Shown: one piece after another, positions 24,572 to 32,623 of the stretch
Numbering within the stretch: position 1 is the stretch's first letter
How the letters are laid out: each line of letters opens with the position of its first letter
Source: Treponema sp.
GTDB lineage: Bacteria > Spirochaetota > Spirochaetia > Treponematales > Treponemataceae
NCBI GenBank assembly: GCA_022510865.1
Contig: JAFLSQ010000023.1
Location: 1-37,996, forward strand
Reading direction: 5' to 3'
Length of the DNA stretch: 37,996 nucleotides
Made by a program: the position numbers and the translations under genes
The notes under the pieces: model-generated
The model's database searches: none
What the model saw: only the letters and a program-made list of their open reading frames with translations
What the model was told of the DNA's origin: nothing

Positions 24572-25336
24572 ATGAAAAAAATTGCGATGATTTTTACTGG
24601 CGCGGTGATTTTTACGCTCGCCGCATTTGCGCAGGTTTCCGCTGATGTTGCGGAAAAGGCGTACAAAATCATGGAGTCCACAGACGATGCTCTGGCTTAC
24701 CACGGCGACTATTCCGCTACAATCTCACTTGTGATTGAGAAGCCCGGAAAACCCAAAGAAAATTTGCAGTACAAGATTTTCCAGCGGGTTGACAAAGAGC
24801 TGATGACCATCGTCCAGCTTTTCCCCGAGGCAGACAAGGGCGTGGGCTATCTGCGTGACGGGGATAACGTCTGGTCTTACGACCCAATCAGCCGAAAATT
24901 CTCGCACTCGTCAATCAAAGAGGCGCTCGGCGATTCTGATGTCAAACTTGATGATTTGGAGCAGAACAGCGAGCGGTGGCGCAAGAATTACAACGTCGCC
25001 GCCTACGAGGAGGGCACTCTTGGAAAATTCCCGGTTGATATAATTACCCTGAGCGCGAAAACCACAGAGCCTTCCTACGCGGTCGTAAAATATTACGTCC
25101 GTAAGGATATTCCGCTCATTCTTAAAGAAGAGGATTTTTCCGGCTCGAACCGCCTCATGCGCACCATCCTCATTCCAAAGTATTCAAAAGTTCCCGCGGG
25201 CTATGTCGCGACGCAGGCAATCCTCCGCGATGAGCTGAACAAGGGCGAGCAGACCCAGCAGGTTGTGAGCGACCTGACTTTTGACGCGCTGCCGGACAAA
25301 ATTTTCACCAAGGCGTATCTTGAAGGCCTGAACTAG
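24572..25336 (+). CDS. LolA-like periplasmic outer-membrane lipoprotein-sorting protein
   Basis: A 254-residue secreted protein with a signal peptide (about 1-20, cleaved near AFAQVSA). The mature part matches the LolA-like 'outer membrane lipoprotein-sorting' family: VAEKAYKIMESTDDA, then a curved-sheet pattern with KIFQRVDKELMTIVQLFPE, the GVGYLRDGDNVWSYDP motif, VDIITLSAKTTEPSY and the IPLILKEEDFSGSNRLMRTI strand pair. Such proteins carry hydrophobic cargo (lipoproteins or lipids) across the periplasm. GGAG precedes ATG 24572. Its position between LolCDE-like permeases and an outer-membrane barrel suggests a complete transport route. It is longer than classical LolA (about 180 mature residues), so cargo may differ. 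Confidence 0.88.
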   Translation: MKKIAMIFTGAVIFTLAAFAQVSADVAEKAYKIMESTDDALAYHGDYSATISLVIEKPGKPKENLQYKIFQRVDKELMTIVQLFPEADKGVGYLRDGDNVWSYDPISRKFSHSSIKEALGDSDVKLDDLEQNSERWRKNYNVAAYEEGTLGKFPVDIITLSAKTTEPSYAVVKYYVRKDIPLILKEEDFSGSNRLMRTILIPKYSKVPAGYVATQAILRDELNKGEQTQQVVSDLTFDALPDKIFTKAYLEGLN

Positions 25337-25355
25337 CGCGAATTCTGGAGTTTTT

Positions 25356-26717
25356 ATGAAAAAGATTTTTCTGATGATTTTTATGACCGCCGCGATGATT
25401 TCCACGCTCTCTGCCCAGAGCGATGACGACCTTTTTGGCGGCGACGATGATTTTTTCTCTGATGACGGCATTGATGTCGTTGATGACACAACCGCCAAAT
25501 CCGATTTGAGCCGGGGCGTTCTGTTCGAGACTGGCGCAATAAAAATCGGCGGAAGTTTTGACATGGGGCTGTCCACGCTCACAACTCTTTATGCGGATGA
25601 TGATGACGATTTCGGCGAGCACATCAAAAATACGCTGCTCACGCCGTCCGCAAGCGCGTATCTCACCGTGGATGCCCGCCCAACTCAGACACTGCGAATG
25701 TACACAAAAATGGGCATCAAATATCCGTATAAATTGCAGGCGATTTCTTTTGCCACCCCCTCCGCGGCAGGCTATCCGACTGTCTCAACCTCTGTGACCG
25801 ACTGGCTCAGCATGAAAGAGCTTTTCACCGATTTTTCCATCAAGGACACGGCGTTTTTCCGCTTCGGATTGCACACTGTCACTTGGGGAACAGGCTACTT
25901 TTTCAGCCCGGTCTCGGATATGATAAACACGTCGTCCATAAATCCCGAGGACACGGACGCTCAGGTGGACGGAAGCGTGAACCTGCGCACTCAGATTACT
26001 TTTCCGGGAACGCAGAACTGTCTCTGGTTTTACGTCATTCCATCAACAGATTTTGTGAACAAAACCACTTTTGATTCCTATGCGCGGGACACTGTCTTCG
26101 CAGGAAAAGCGGACCTTGTGTTCGGCGGATGGGAATTCGGTGTCGGCGGATTTTTCCAGTACCAGAACGCGCCGAAAGTCATGCTCACCGCGAGCGGCAG
26201 CCTGAAAAGCTATTCTCTGTTCGGCGAGTTCGTCTATCAGTATGGCGCAACCTCAGAGTGGGACGCGAACAAAGACTGGGATGACAAGACAAGCATCGTG
26301 CAGGTGACGGCGGGTCTCAGCCGCTACTGGAAAAATCAGAACATCCTGCTTGCCGCGCAGTATTATTATGACGGAAACGGCAAAGATATCCAGCATCAGT
26401 ATCTGACTTACGGCCACAACATTGCGGTCATGGCGAATTTCGGGCGATTGTTCGGCAGGACTGATATAACAGCCACTGCGTTCGGAATGGTTAATTTTGG
26501 AAAAGACGATTTGCCGCAGGATTTGCTTGCGTTGTTCAGCCAGAGCGGAGTTGGCGCGAGCCTCTTCAACGCGATGACGCTCTCAACTCTGGTGTACATC
26601 TCGCCAATCAACGAGCTGAAATTCGGCATGGGCCCGTACATCACTTTCAAGGATTTTGAGACCGCGCCGACCGTCTCACTGAAACTTTCCGCCACGTTGG
26701 GCGGCGGAAAATTCTAG
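25356..26717 (+). CDS. Outer-membrane beta-barrel protein with acidic N-terminus
   Basis: A 453-residue protein with a signal peptide (about 1-20, cleaved at LSAQS). The mature protein begins with an acidic, phenylalanine-containing stretch (DDDLFGGDDDFFSDDG, residues 23-38), then alternates like an outer-membrane barrel. FFRFGLHTVTWGTGYFF followed by NPEDTD resembles the R-x-G-x-x-x-x-W-G...NP.D motif of DUF1302-type barrels, which in other bacteria are encoded with LolA-like proteins. It starts 19 nt after the LolA-like gene. It may be the outer-membrane end of the export route. The barrel call rests on strand pattern and this motif only. Confidence 0.82.
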   Translation: MKKIFLMIFMTAAMISTLSAQSDDDLFGGDDDFFSDDGIDVVDDTTAKSDLSRGVLFETGAIKIGGSFDMGLSTLTTLYADDDDDFGEHIKNTLLTPSASAYLTVDARPTQTLRMYTKMGIKYPYKLQAISFATPSAAGYPTVSTSVTDWLSMKELFTDFSIKDTAFFRFGLHTVTWGTGYFFSPVSDMINTSSINPEDTDAQVDGSVNLRTQITFPGTQNCLWFYVIPSTDFVNKTTFDSYARDTVFAGKADLVFGGWEFGVGGFFQYQNAPKVMLTASGSLKSYSLFGEFVYQYGATSEWDANKDWDDKTSIVQVTAGLSRYWKNQNILLAAQYYYDGNGKDIQHQYLTYGHNIAVMANFGRLFGRTDITATAFGMVNFGKDDLPQDLLALFSQSGVGASLFNAMTLSTLVYISPINELKFGMGPYITFKDFETAPTVSLKLSATLGGGKF

Positions 26718-26730
26718 CGGATATCCGGGC

Positions 26731-28041
26731 TTATATTTTCAGAGCCCTGCAGTCGTGCGGTTTGAGCGTGAAAGTCGCGGTTCTGCCAAGATTTTTGCGC
26801 TCCCACAAATCCCGGATATCAGAGCCGTTGCCGTCGCATTCCACGGTAACAGGCTCATCGCTCAGATTGAAGTAGGCGCAATAAGTGCGTCCGTCATCAG
26901 AGGTGTTTTTCCAGAGCACAAGATTTGCGCTACTGCTCTGGGTGATTTGCACCGCCTGATTTTTGCACTTGTTCATCGCGATAATCTCGTCATTCGTGAG
27001 CAGGCTCAGGCTGAAATCATCCAGCTGGGGCAAGTCCGTGCCAATCATCAGAGGCGCGCGGAAAATGCTCCACAGCGTGACCATCGTGCGGCTCTCTTCC
27101 TGCGTGAACTTGCACTTCCAGCCCTTGTTGTTCTTGTCATCAAGATTTCCCCAGCCGTAGCCAAGTACGTTCATCGGGAGCATATCGCAGTCCGGCCAGT
27201 TTCCGCTGCCGGTGTGTTTCTGCCAGACCTCGCAGCGCTCGAACATCGCTTTGAGCAGTTTCCAGTCGTCCCAGAAATCGTCTGTAATCCGCCACATATT
27301 CGCAAAGGCCTCATAATGGTGCGCCTTTTCTATGACGGCGGGGCCTGGGCTGAGCGACAGCACCATCGCGCGGCCGCTCCTCTCAATCGCCCTGGCAATC
27401 ATCTCAATCTCTTTTTCCGCGGAATACGGATTTGCCGGGTACATATTCGTGTTGCAGATGTCATCCACTTTCACAAAATCCACGCCCCACTGCGCGTAAA
27501 GCGCGAAAACAGAGTCGTAATAATCCTGCGCATAGGGATTGCCCGCATCCACGCCGTACATATCGGGATTCCAGCGGCTGATAGAATACGGATTGGCAAT
27601 CATATCCGCTGTGATTTTCGCGTTGTCGTGCGTTTTTATTGGAAGATGGTCATGCGCGGCGAACCTTGGAATTCCGCGCATTATGTGAATGCCGAATTTT
27701 AGCCCCAGCGAATGGATGTAATCCGCGAGCGGCTTGAAACCTTTTCCGCCTGCGCTTGATGGAAAACGGTTCGGAGCGGGAATCTGGCGGGAAAATTCGT
27801 CTGTGCAGAAGCGGCTGAACGGAATGTACTGAATGCCGTCCTTGTTGCGCGTTCCGGCATCCGGGTCAGACCACTGGATGTCAATCACAACGTATTCCCA
27901 TCCGTGCTTTCTCAGATTTTTTGCCATATAATCGGCGTTCGCGTGAACCTGAGCCTCGTTCACGGTGGTGTTGTAATAATCATAACTGTTCCAGCCCATC
28001 GGCGGGGTAGGCGCGACCGTATTTTTGCTGTAATCTGTCAT
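26731..28041 (-). CDS. Alpha-galactosidase, GH27
   Basis: A 436-residue cytosolic glycosidase (no signal peptide) that removes terminal alpha-galactose from galactosides such as those of plant cell walls and raffinose-type sugars. It begins TPPMGWNSYDYY, the hallmark of GH27, and has a TIM-barrel core. The predicted nucleophile is D193 in DFVKVDD and the predicted acid/base is D255 in RITDDFW. A small C-terminal beta domain follows from about residue 345. GAGGAA precedes the ATG. It is the third gene of a minus-strand cassette behind GH51 and a small DUF6171-like gene, with gaps of 24 and 31 nt. Cytosolic location implies that oligosaccharides are imported first. Confidence 0.93.
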   Translation of the reverse strand: MTDYSKNTVAPTPPMGWNSYDYYNTTVNEAQVHANADYMAKNLRKHGWEYVVIDIQWSDPDAGTRNKDGIQYIPFSRFCTDEFSRQIPAPNRFPSSAGGKGFKPLADYIHSLGLKFGIHIMRGIPRFAAHDHLPIKTHDNAKITADMIANPYSISRWNPDMYGVDAGNPYAQDYYDSVFALYAQWGVDFVKVDDICNTNMYPANPYSAEKEIEMIARAIERSGRAMVLSLSPGPAVIEKAHHYEAFANMWRITDDFWDDWKLLKAMFERCEVWQKHTGSGNWPDCDMLPMNVLGYGWGNLDDKNNKGWKCKFTQEESRTMVTLWSIFRAPLMIGTDLPQLDDFSLSLLTNDEIIAMNKCKNQAVQITQSSSANLVLWKNTSDDGRTYCAYFNLSDEPVTVECDGNGSDIRDLWERKNLGRTATFTLKPHDCRALKI

Positions 28042-28072
28042 TTTTTCCTCATTCTGATTTTCTTGCGCGATT

Positions 28073-28330
28073 TTATCTCCACCGTCCGATTGCGCACGCC
28101 GCGGTTTTGTGGCGCGCCCTGAACTGCACGAAGCATCCGCATTCGGCGCACGTCATTCCGCCAATAAGCCGGGCGCATTCATCACAGATTTCAAGCCGCC
28201 TCCGGTAGATTTCCGGGGAAACGGTGTCCTCTGTGACCGCTTCCCCGGCAGCCATCTCCTCCAGAAGCTCGGGGGTCATGCTCAGCGATGAAAGATACGC
28301 TTTTGTCTGGCATTCAGGGCATTCGCTCAC
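28073..28330 (-). CDS. DUF6171-like cysteine-rich small protein
   Basis: An 85-residue protein with six cysteines in a zinc-ribbon-like arrangement: C4-x2-C7, C49-x2-C52, C61-x2-C64, C66 and C79. The C-terminal pattern ICDECARLIGGMTCAECGCFV with a following RARHKTAACAIG region is the part that recalls DUF6171; each piece is well conserved in that family as I remember it. No catalytic residues are visible. It lies between the GH51 and GH27 genes on one apparent transcript, which is odd for a metal-binding protein with no evident sugar role. CGGAG lies before the ATG. Confidence 0.75.
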   Translation of the reverse strand: MSECPECQTKAYLSSLSMTPELLEEMAAGEAVTEDTVSPEIYRRRLEICDECARLIGGMTCAECGCFVQFRARHKTAACAIGRWR

Positions 28331-28354
28331 ATTGCGCTCCGTTCCGGCGGATTT

Positions 28355-29833
28355 TTAGACTTTTATTTCCACCGAGACCACGCTCATGGCAGGAACCGTC
28401 ATCCGGATTTCAGAGTCCAGAATCTGAGTTTCCAGCGGTCTCTCTGTGATTGTTTCCGGCGCGTCAAAAGTATTGCAGAGCGTCATCCCGCTTGAAGTGA
28501 GGATTCTGGCGTCCGCCCCTTTGATTTTTCCTGCCAGCCCGGCAAGACTTATGCTCATCTGCTTTGAGCCGCCAAGCTCCGCGTTCGTGAAGGTCACGGT
28601 GTATTTTCCGTCCTTGCATGACGCGGACGCGCTCACCGCGTCAATGCGCGCGTCATCCGGCCCAATCTGATTCGTGGCGACTCTTGTCGCAAGCAGCGAG
28701 GCATCCATGTGCGGCTTGTACATGTGGAACACGTACCAGGTCGGGGTCTTAATCATCTTGCTGCCCTCTGTAAGAACTGGCGATTGCAGGACGTTGACTG
28801 CCTGCGCGATGTTCGCGACGCGGACACGGTCCGCATGGTTGTTGAAAATGTTGAGCGTAAGGCCCGCGACAATCGCATCACGGATTGTGTTCTGCTGATA
28901 AAGGAAGCCCGGGTTTGTTCCGTCCTCAACTTTGTGCCAAGTGCCCCATTCGTCCACAACAAGGGCGACACGTTTTTCCGGGTCATATTTTGTCATAATC
29001 TCATCATGGCGGCGGACGAGCGTTTCCATCCAGCCGGCTTTGGAAATCATGTTGTACCATCCGTGCTCGTCAAATCCTGTGGCTGTCGGGCGGGTAACCC
29101 AGTCCGGCTCAACGCTGTAGTAGTGCAGGGACAGGCCGTCCATCAGTCCTGCGGCCTCGCGCATGAGCACTTCCGTCCAGTTGAAGTCACCGGCGTTCGG
29201 CCCGCACGCAATCTTGAAAATTTTGTCCGCACCATATTGGCGCACATAAGTCTGATAGCGGCGGTACAAGTCCACGTAGTATTCAGGCTTCATGTTTCCG
29301 CCGCATCCCCAGCTCTCGTTGCCAACGCCGAACATATCCAGCTTCCATGGCTCTTTGCGGCCGTTTTGCTGGCGCAGCCTGCTCATTGGCGACTCGCCCG
29401 CGAACGTGATGTACTCAACCCACTCGCTCATCTCCTGCACAGTTCCGCTTCCGACGTTGCCGTTCACGTAAGGCTTGCAGCCGAGCGTCTCGCACAATCC
29501 AAAGAATTCATGCGTTCCAAAACTGTTGTCCTCGACGACCCCGCCCCAGTGCGTGTTTATCATTTTTTTGCGCGTCTCGTATGCGCCTATTCCGTCACGC
29601 CAGTGGTATTCGTCCGCGAAGCATCCGCCGGGCCATCGCAAATTCGGGATTTTGATTTCCCTGAACGCCTCCACAACATCTTTTCTGTACCCGTTGATGT
29701 TCGGAATCTCAGAATTTTTTCCAACCCAGAATCCGCCGTAAATGCAGCGTCCCAGGTGCTCGGAAAAATGCCCGTAAATATCGCGGCTGATTTTGCTCAG
29801 CTCTTTGTCGCATGAGACTACGATTGAATCCAT
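28355..29833 (-). CDS. Alpha-L-arabinofuranosidase, GH51
   Basis: A 492-residue cytosolic enzyme that removes alpha-L-arabinofuranosyl groups from arabino-oligosaccharides. N-terminal [16 protein letters not shown] and [14 protein letters not shown] are typical GH51 signatures. The acid/base is E173 in [11 protein letters not shown] and the nucleophile is E295 in [10 protein letters not shown] beta-sandwich domain follows the barrel from about residue 385. There is no signal peptide. ATG 29833 is chosen because the GGGGG Shine-Dalgarno sequence lies about 8 nt upstream; the longer frame to 29872 would run into the operator. A perfect LacI-type palindrome and a promoter lie just upstream, so transcription is probably repressed without sugar. 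Confidence 0.94.
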   Translation of the reverse strand: MDSIVVSCDKELSKISRDIYGHFSEHLGRCIYGGFWVGKNSEIPNINGYRKDVVEAFREIKIPNLRWPGGCFADEYHWRDGIGAYETRKKMINTHWGGVVEDNSFGTHEFFGLCETLGCKPYVNGNVGSGTVQEMSEWVEYITFAGESPMSRLRQQNGRKEPWKLDMFGVGNESWGCGGNMKPEYYVDLYRRYQTYVRQYGADKIFKIACGPNAGDFNWTEVLMREAAGLMDGLSLHYYSVEPDWVTRPTATGFDEHGWYNMISKAGWMETLVRRHDEIMTKYDPEKRVALVVDEWGTWHKVEDGTNPGFLYQQNTIRDAIVAGLTLNIFNNHADRVRVANIAQAVNVLQSPVLTEGSKMIKTPTWYVFHMYKPHMDASLLATRVATNQIGPDDARIDAVSASASCKDGKYTVTFTNAELGGSKQMSISLAGLAGKIKGADARILTSSGMTLCNTFDAPETITERPLETQILDSEIRMTVPAMSVVSVEIKV

Positions 29834-29845
29834 TTCATACCCCCT

Positions 29846-29871
29846 TGTTTTGTAAAACGTTTTACAAAACA
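29846..29871. promoter_or_regulatory. Perfect 26-bp LacI-family-type operator
   Basis: A perfect inverted repeat centred between 29858 and 29859, each half reading TGTTTTGTAAAAC from the outside in. The central AACGTT with flanking TGTAAA/TTTACA is typical of LacI/GalR-family sites. It starts next to the predicted start point of the GH51 promoter and lies before the ribosome-binding site, so a bound repressor would block initiation. The regulator gene is not in the window. Confidence 0.85.
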
Positions 29872-29878
29872 TAATAAA

Positions 29879-29907
29879 ACTATATCACCGCTCGCGCGAA
29901 TCTGCAA
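29879..29907 (-). promoter_or_regulatory. Promoter of the GH51-DUF6171-GH27 cassette
   Basis: On the minus strand, TTGCAG (29907-29902), a 17-bp spacer and TATAGT (29884-29879). The predicted start point near 29872 touches the palindromic operator. Confidence 0.6.
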
Positions 29908-29985
29908 CAAAAAATCTTGCGGATTGACTGCCCGCCGTTTTCAGTCTGATTTTTCTGCCCCGGACTGCAAAATGCGGATTTCCGG

Positions 29986-30702
29986 TCACTCCATCGGGTT
30001 TATCATAAAATCTTTGAAAATCACAATGTCTTTTAATTTAAAGGACACGGTGGAATTCAGCGCGGCGCGGGATGAATCCTCGCTTATCATCGGAATCTCA
30101 AAATGATAGTGAACCGGCGCGTAGCCTTCTGCCGTTGCCTCAAGAGAGAAGTTGAATTTCTGCGCGATTCCCGCTTTCTCCGCCGGAAAAGGCTTTGGCC
30201 AGAACGAGTATAGCCCGTTCGTGCTTTTTGCGGTTGTTGTGGGATTGCTCCATGATTTGTCCATCATCTCAACAACTTTGCCGTTGTGCTTCAGGAGCAG
30301 TTTTACGTCAGGAACAGGCTCAAAAGAGCCGCCGTCCATCACAATGCCGGTGAAAGCCGGAAAATTAAAGCCGGGGCTTTCGCTCATGCCGTCCGCGGCG
30401 GCAGGATTGTCTTCCAGATGGAACGGGCGTTTTGAGCCGCTCACAATCTGAATGCCCTTGAAAGCAAGGGCCTCAACATCCGCCTTTGTCTGGCTGTCAT
30501 TCAGAATTTCGGATGAGTGCGTGAGTCCGCGCCCCGAGACAATGTATTTTGCCGGAACTTTGTTCAGCACATAGCTTATTGTGTCTATCCGGCAATTCTC
30601 GCAGTCGCAGGTGAGCCATGCGGCACCATCCGCCTTGAGCTGGTCATACATATCATTCACGACCCGCGAAACAACGTCTTCCATCAGATTGTGCACGTTC
30701 AT
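29986..30702 (-). CDS. ComFB-domain protein with C-terminal beta-rich extension
   Basis: A 238-residue protein. Residues 1-90 match the late competence ComFB domain: MNVHNLMEDVVSRVVNDMY, then CDCENCRIDTISYVLNKVP with cysteines C32, C34 and C37, and AKYIVSGRGLTHSS. ComFB domains have been reported as cyclic dinucleotide receptors in other bacteria. Residues about 100-238 are beta-rich, with PAFTGIVMDGGSFEPVPDVKLLL resembling a transthyretin or carboxypeptidase-regulatory-like sandwich when read in pieces. No signal peptide. ATG 30702 with GGAG 8 nt upstream is preferred over TTG 30705. It has its own promoter and is separated by about 150 nt from the GH51 gene. Domain fusion makes it unusual. 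Confidence 0.82.
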   Translation of the reverse strand: MNVHNLMEDVVSRVVNDMYDQLKADGAAWLTCDCENCRIDTISYVLNKVPAKYIVSGRGLTHSSEILNDSQTKADVEALAFKGIQIVSGSKRPFHLEDNPAAADGMSESPGFNFPAFTGIVMDGGSFEPVPDVKLLLKHNGKVVEMMDKSWSNPTTTAKSTNGLYSFWPKPFPAEKAGIAQKFNFSLEATAEGYAPVHYHFEIPMISEDSSRAALNSTVSFKLKDIVIFKDFMINPME

Positions 30703-30735
30703 CAAAAATCTCCGCTCACAGTAAATATAAGAATT

Positions 30736-30764
30736 ATTTTATGGGAAAAATTCTGATTTTGCAA
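30736..30764 (-). promoter_or_regulatory. Promoter of the ComFB-like gene
   Basis: On the minus strand, TTGCAA (30764-30759), a 17-bp spacer and TAAAAT (30741-30736). Predicted start near 30729, leaving a leader of about 27 nt that contains the GGAG ribosome-binding site. The remainder of the divergent gap to clpP (30765-30956) shows no gene. Confidence 0.6.
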
Positions 30765-30956
30765 GTTTTATGTCTGCGCCGGAAACTGCCCGTAAAATCC
30801 CGCGTTTTTTCAGTCTGATTTTCCGGCTGTTTCCGGGATTAAAATCATCCTGCGCAGAATTGTGAGAACCGCCTGTGATTTTTTTGCCCGGACGATTTTC
30901 TTGCCGGCCGCGTCTGAAAATCGGCTTGGGTGAGCCATCAAGAATGAAGAATTTCA

Positions 30957-30985
30957 TTGAAACAGTGGTGGGTTTTCATTATATT
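30957..30985 (+). promoter_or_regulatory. Promoter of clpP, predicted leaderless
   Basis: TTGAAA (30957-30962), a 17-bp spacer and TATATT (30980-30985). The predicted start point coincides with the ATG at 30992 and no Shine-Dalgarno sequence is present in the 6-nt gap. Confidence 0.7.
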
Positions 30986-30991
30986 TACAGT

Positions 30992-31606
30992 ATGGACACA
31001 AAATTTTATGGAACGCCTCGGCTTGATGATGAGGATGAAGAGAAAAAGCAGAAAGCTCCCGAACCTTTTGCGGACAGATTTCTTAAGACCCGGCAGATTA
31101 TTCTGACCGGCGAGATTAACAAGGAGCTTGCCGACTCAATTTCGCGGCAGCTGCTCATTCTTGACGCGGAGGATGAGAAATCCCCGGTTTATATGTACAT
31201 TGACTCTCCCGGCGGCGATGTGGACGCAGGTTTTGCCATTTATGACGTAATCCGTTTTATCAAAGCGCCGGTCTATCTTATCGGCATGGGATTGATTGCC
31301 TCGGCCGCGACTCTAATCCTTATTTCTGTGGACAAAGAGCGCAGAATCGCGCTTCCCAACAGCCGCTATCTGATTCATCAGCCGCTCGGGCAGATGCGCG
31401 GAGTCGCCACAGACATCGAGATTTACGCCAAAGATATGGAGAAAATCCGCGCTAAACTGAACAGGCTCATTTCTGATGCCACCGGCACTCCGCTGGAGCA
31501 GGTCACAAAAGACACAGACCGCGACTACTGGCTTGACGCAGATGAGGCGGTGAGATACGGGCTTGTGAGCAAGATTGTTGAGCGCAAGGCAGATTTGCCA
31601 AAGTGA
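30992..31606 (+). CDS. clpP: ATP-dependent Clp protease proteolytic subunit
   Basis: A 204-residue serine peptidase that degrades unfolded or tagged proteins with a Clp ATPase. SPGGDVDAGFAIYD (72-85) lines the active site; the nucleophile is S104 in GLIASAAT, the histidine is H129 in LIHQPLG, and D178 in DRDYWL completes the triad. The N-terminal 25 residues are charged (LDDEDEEKKQKAPEP) and differ from the usual propeptide or axial loop. ATG 30992 is chosen because the promoter start point falls there; a longer frame to 30875 would precede the promoter. A UPF0158-GNAT gene follows 3 nt later. Confidence 0.94.
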   Translation: MDTKFYGTPRLDDEDEEKKQKAPEPFADRFLKTRQIILTGEINKELADSISRQLLILDAEDEKSPVYMYIDSPGGDVDAGFAIYDVIRFIKAPVYLIGMGLIASAATLILISVDKERRIALPNSRYLIHQPLGQMRGVATDIEIYAKDMEKIRAKLNRLISDATGTPLEQVTKDTDRDYWLDADEAVRYGLVSKIVERKADLPK

Positions 31607-31609
31607 ACT

Positions 31610-32497
31610 ATGACGTTTGCCCTGACCGACGAACTGACCACCAGCATAATCTCGGCAATGGAGAATCAGGAATCTGATTTTCTTGTTGATGCCCAGAGCG
31701 GAATTCTGGTGGAAAGCACGGGCGGGGCTGATGATAAAAGATTTTATTGTTTGCCGGAATGGGACGCACCGGACGGATTCGCGATGAGGGAGGCTTTTGT
31801 AGCAAGGCTGCACTCTCCAATCGCAAAGGACGCGCTCCAGCAGGTTCTTCATTCCGGAAGGGGGGTGTTCAGGAATTTCAGGGATGTCATAAAAAATTAT
31901 CCTGAAGTTGATAAACGATGGCATATTTTCAAGCGAAACGCTATGTCAGCACGTATCAACGAATGGTACGATTCTTTGTGCGAAATATGGGGATTGGAGA
32001 GGCTTGACCATTTTTCAGAATCAGACGAGTCTTTGGTGCATGACGATTTCTCGTTCGCCAAATACGATTCCTCTGCTGATATGGACGAAATCCTTTTGAA
32101 TGTTTCCGCATGTTTTAAGGATGATGATACTTTGCCCGGGTATGTGCAGAATTTCATGTACGATTTATGGCGGGGCGGATTCAAGTCCGCGGATTCGGCA
32201 GGACAGGCGGGATTTGTCTGCCGCAGTCTTTCCGATGATTTTGCGGGCTGCATCACAGCATCATCATTTTCTGCCAGTCAGGAAAAAGTGACGGTTATCA
32301 CTTGTTTTTTTGTTACAGAACAATACCGGGGACTTGGAATTGCGGCTGAGCTTTTGGCTATGCTTACAAATGAATGCAGGTCTCTTGGAAAAAAAAGGAT
32401 TATTATGCCAAAGGAATTTATCCCGAACGCTGTGGAGCCGTTGTTGCTACGTACAGGCTTTGAGAATCAGCTTTGGGGTTATCTGATGGCCTTGTAG
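31610..32497 (+). CDS. UPF0158 domain fused to GNAT acetyltransferase
   Basis: A 295-residue two-part protein. Residues about 5-125 match UPF0158: SDFLVDAQSGILVE, then HSGRGVFRNFRDVI and a WHIFKRNAMSARINEWY helix. Residues about 150-295 form a GNAT acetyltransferase, with the acetyl-CoA loop Q238-YRGLGIAAEL and a C-terminal LLLRTGFENQLWGY strand. It probably acetylates an amine or protein, but no substrate is evident. It begins 3 nt after clpP with no good Shine-Dalgarno sequence, so translation is likely coupled. An operon with clpP could mean a role in proteolysis, but that is speculation. Confidence 0.82.
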   Translation: MTFALTDELTTSIISAMENQESDFLVDAQSGILVESTGGADDKRFYCLPEWDAPDGFAMREAFVARLHSPIAKDALQQVLHSGRGVFRNFRDVIKNYPEVDKRWHIFKRNAMSARINEWYDSLCEIWGLERLDHFSESDESLVHDDFSFAKYDSSADMDEILLNVSACFKDDDTLPGYVQNFMYDLWRGGFKSADSAGQAGFVCRSLSDDFAGCITASSFSASQEKVTVITCFFVTEQYRGLGIAAELLAMLTNECRSLGKKRIIMPKEFIPNAVEPLLLRTGFENQLWGYLMAL

Positions 32498-32525
32498 AAA
32501 TGTGGCAGAACCTCAGTTTTGCCTC

Positions 32526-32544
32526 AAGTTTGCGTCGCAAACTT
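32526..32544 (+). terminator. Small hairpin after the GNAT fusion gene
   Basis: AAGTTTGC (32526-32533), loop GTC, GCAAACTT (32537-32544). There is no true T-run after it. It may be a weak terminator or one of the region's short-loop repeat hairpins. Confidence 0.4.
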
Positions 32545-32623
32545 TCATTGAGCGGATTGCCTTGAAGCGACCGCATAAAAAATCGGCTTGGAAATCCTGC
32601 TGATTTATTTTTAGGAGAAAAAA

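Noticed and set aside
26755..27702. 315-residue plus-strand ORF
   Set aside because: It is antisense to the GH27 gene, whose catalytic motifs are complete; the opposite frame is open because of codon bias.
28709..29815. 368-residue plus-strand ORF
   Set aside because: It is antisense to the GH51 gene, which has both catalytic glutamates and a promoter; the opposite frame has no recognisable domain.
30739..30957. 72-residue minus-strand ORF between the ComFB-like gene and clpP
   Set aside because: It is basic and low-complexity, lacks a Shine-Dalgarno sequence and overlaps the promoters of both neighbours.
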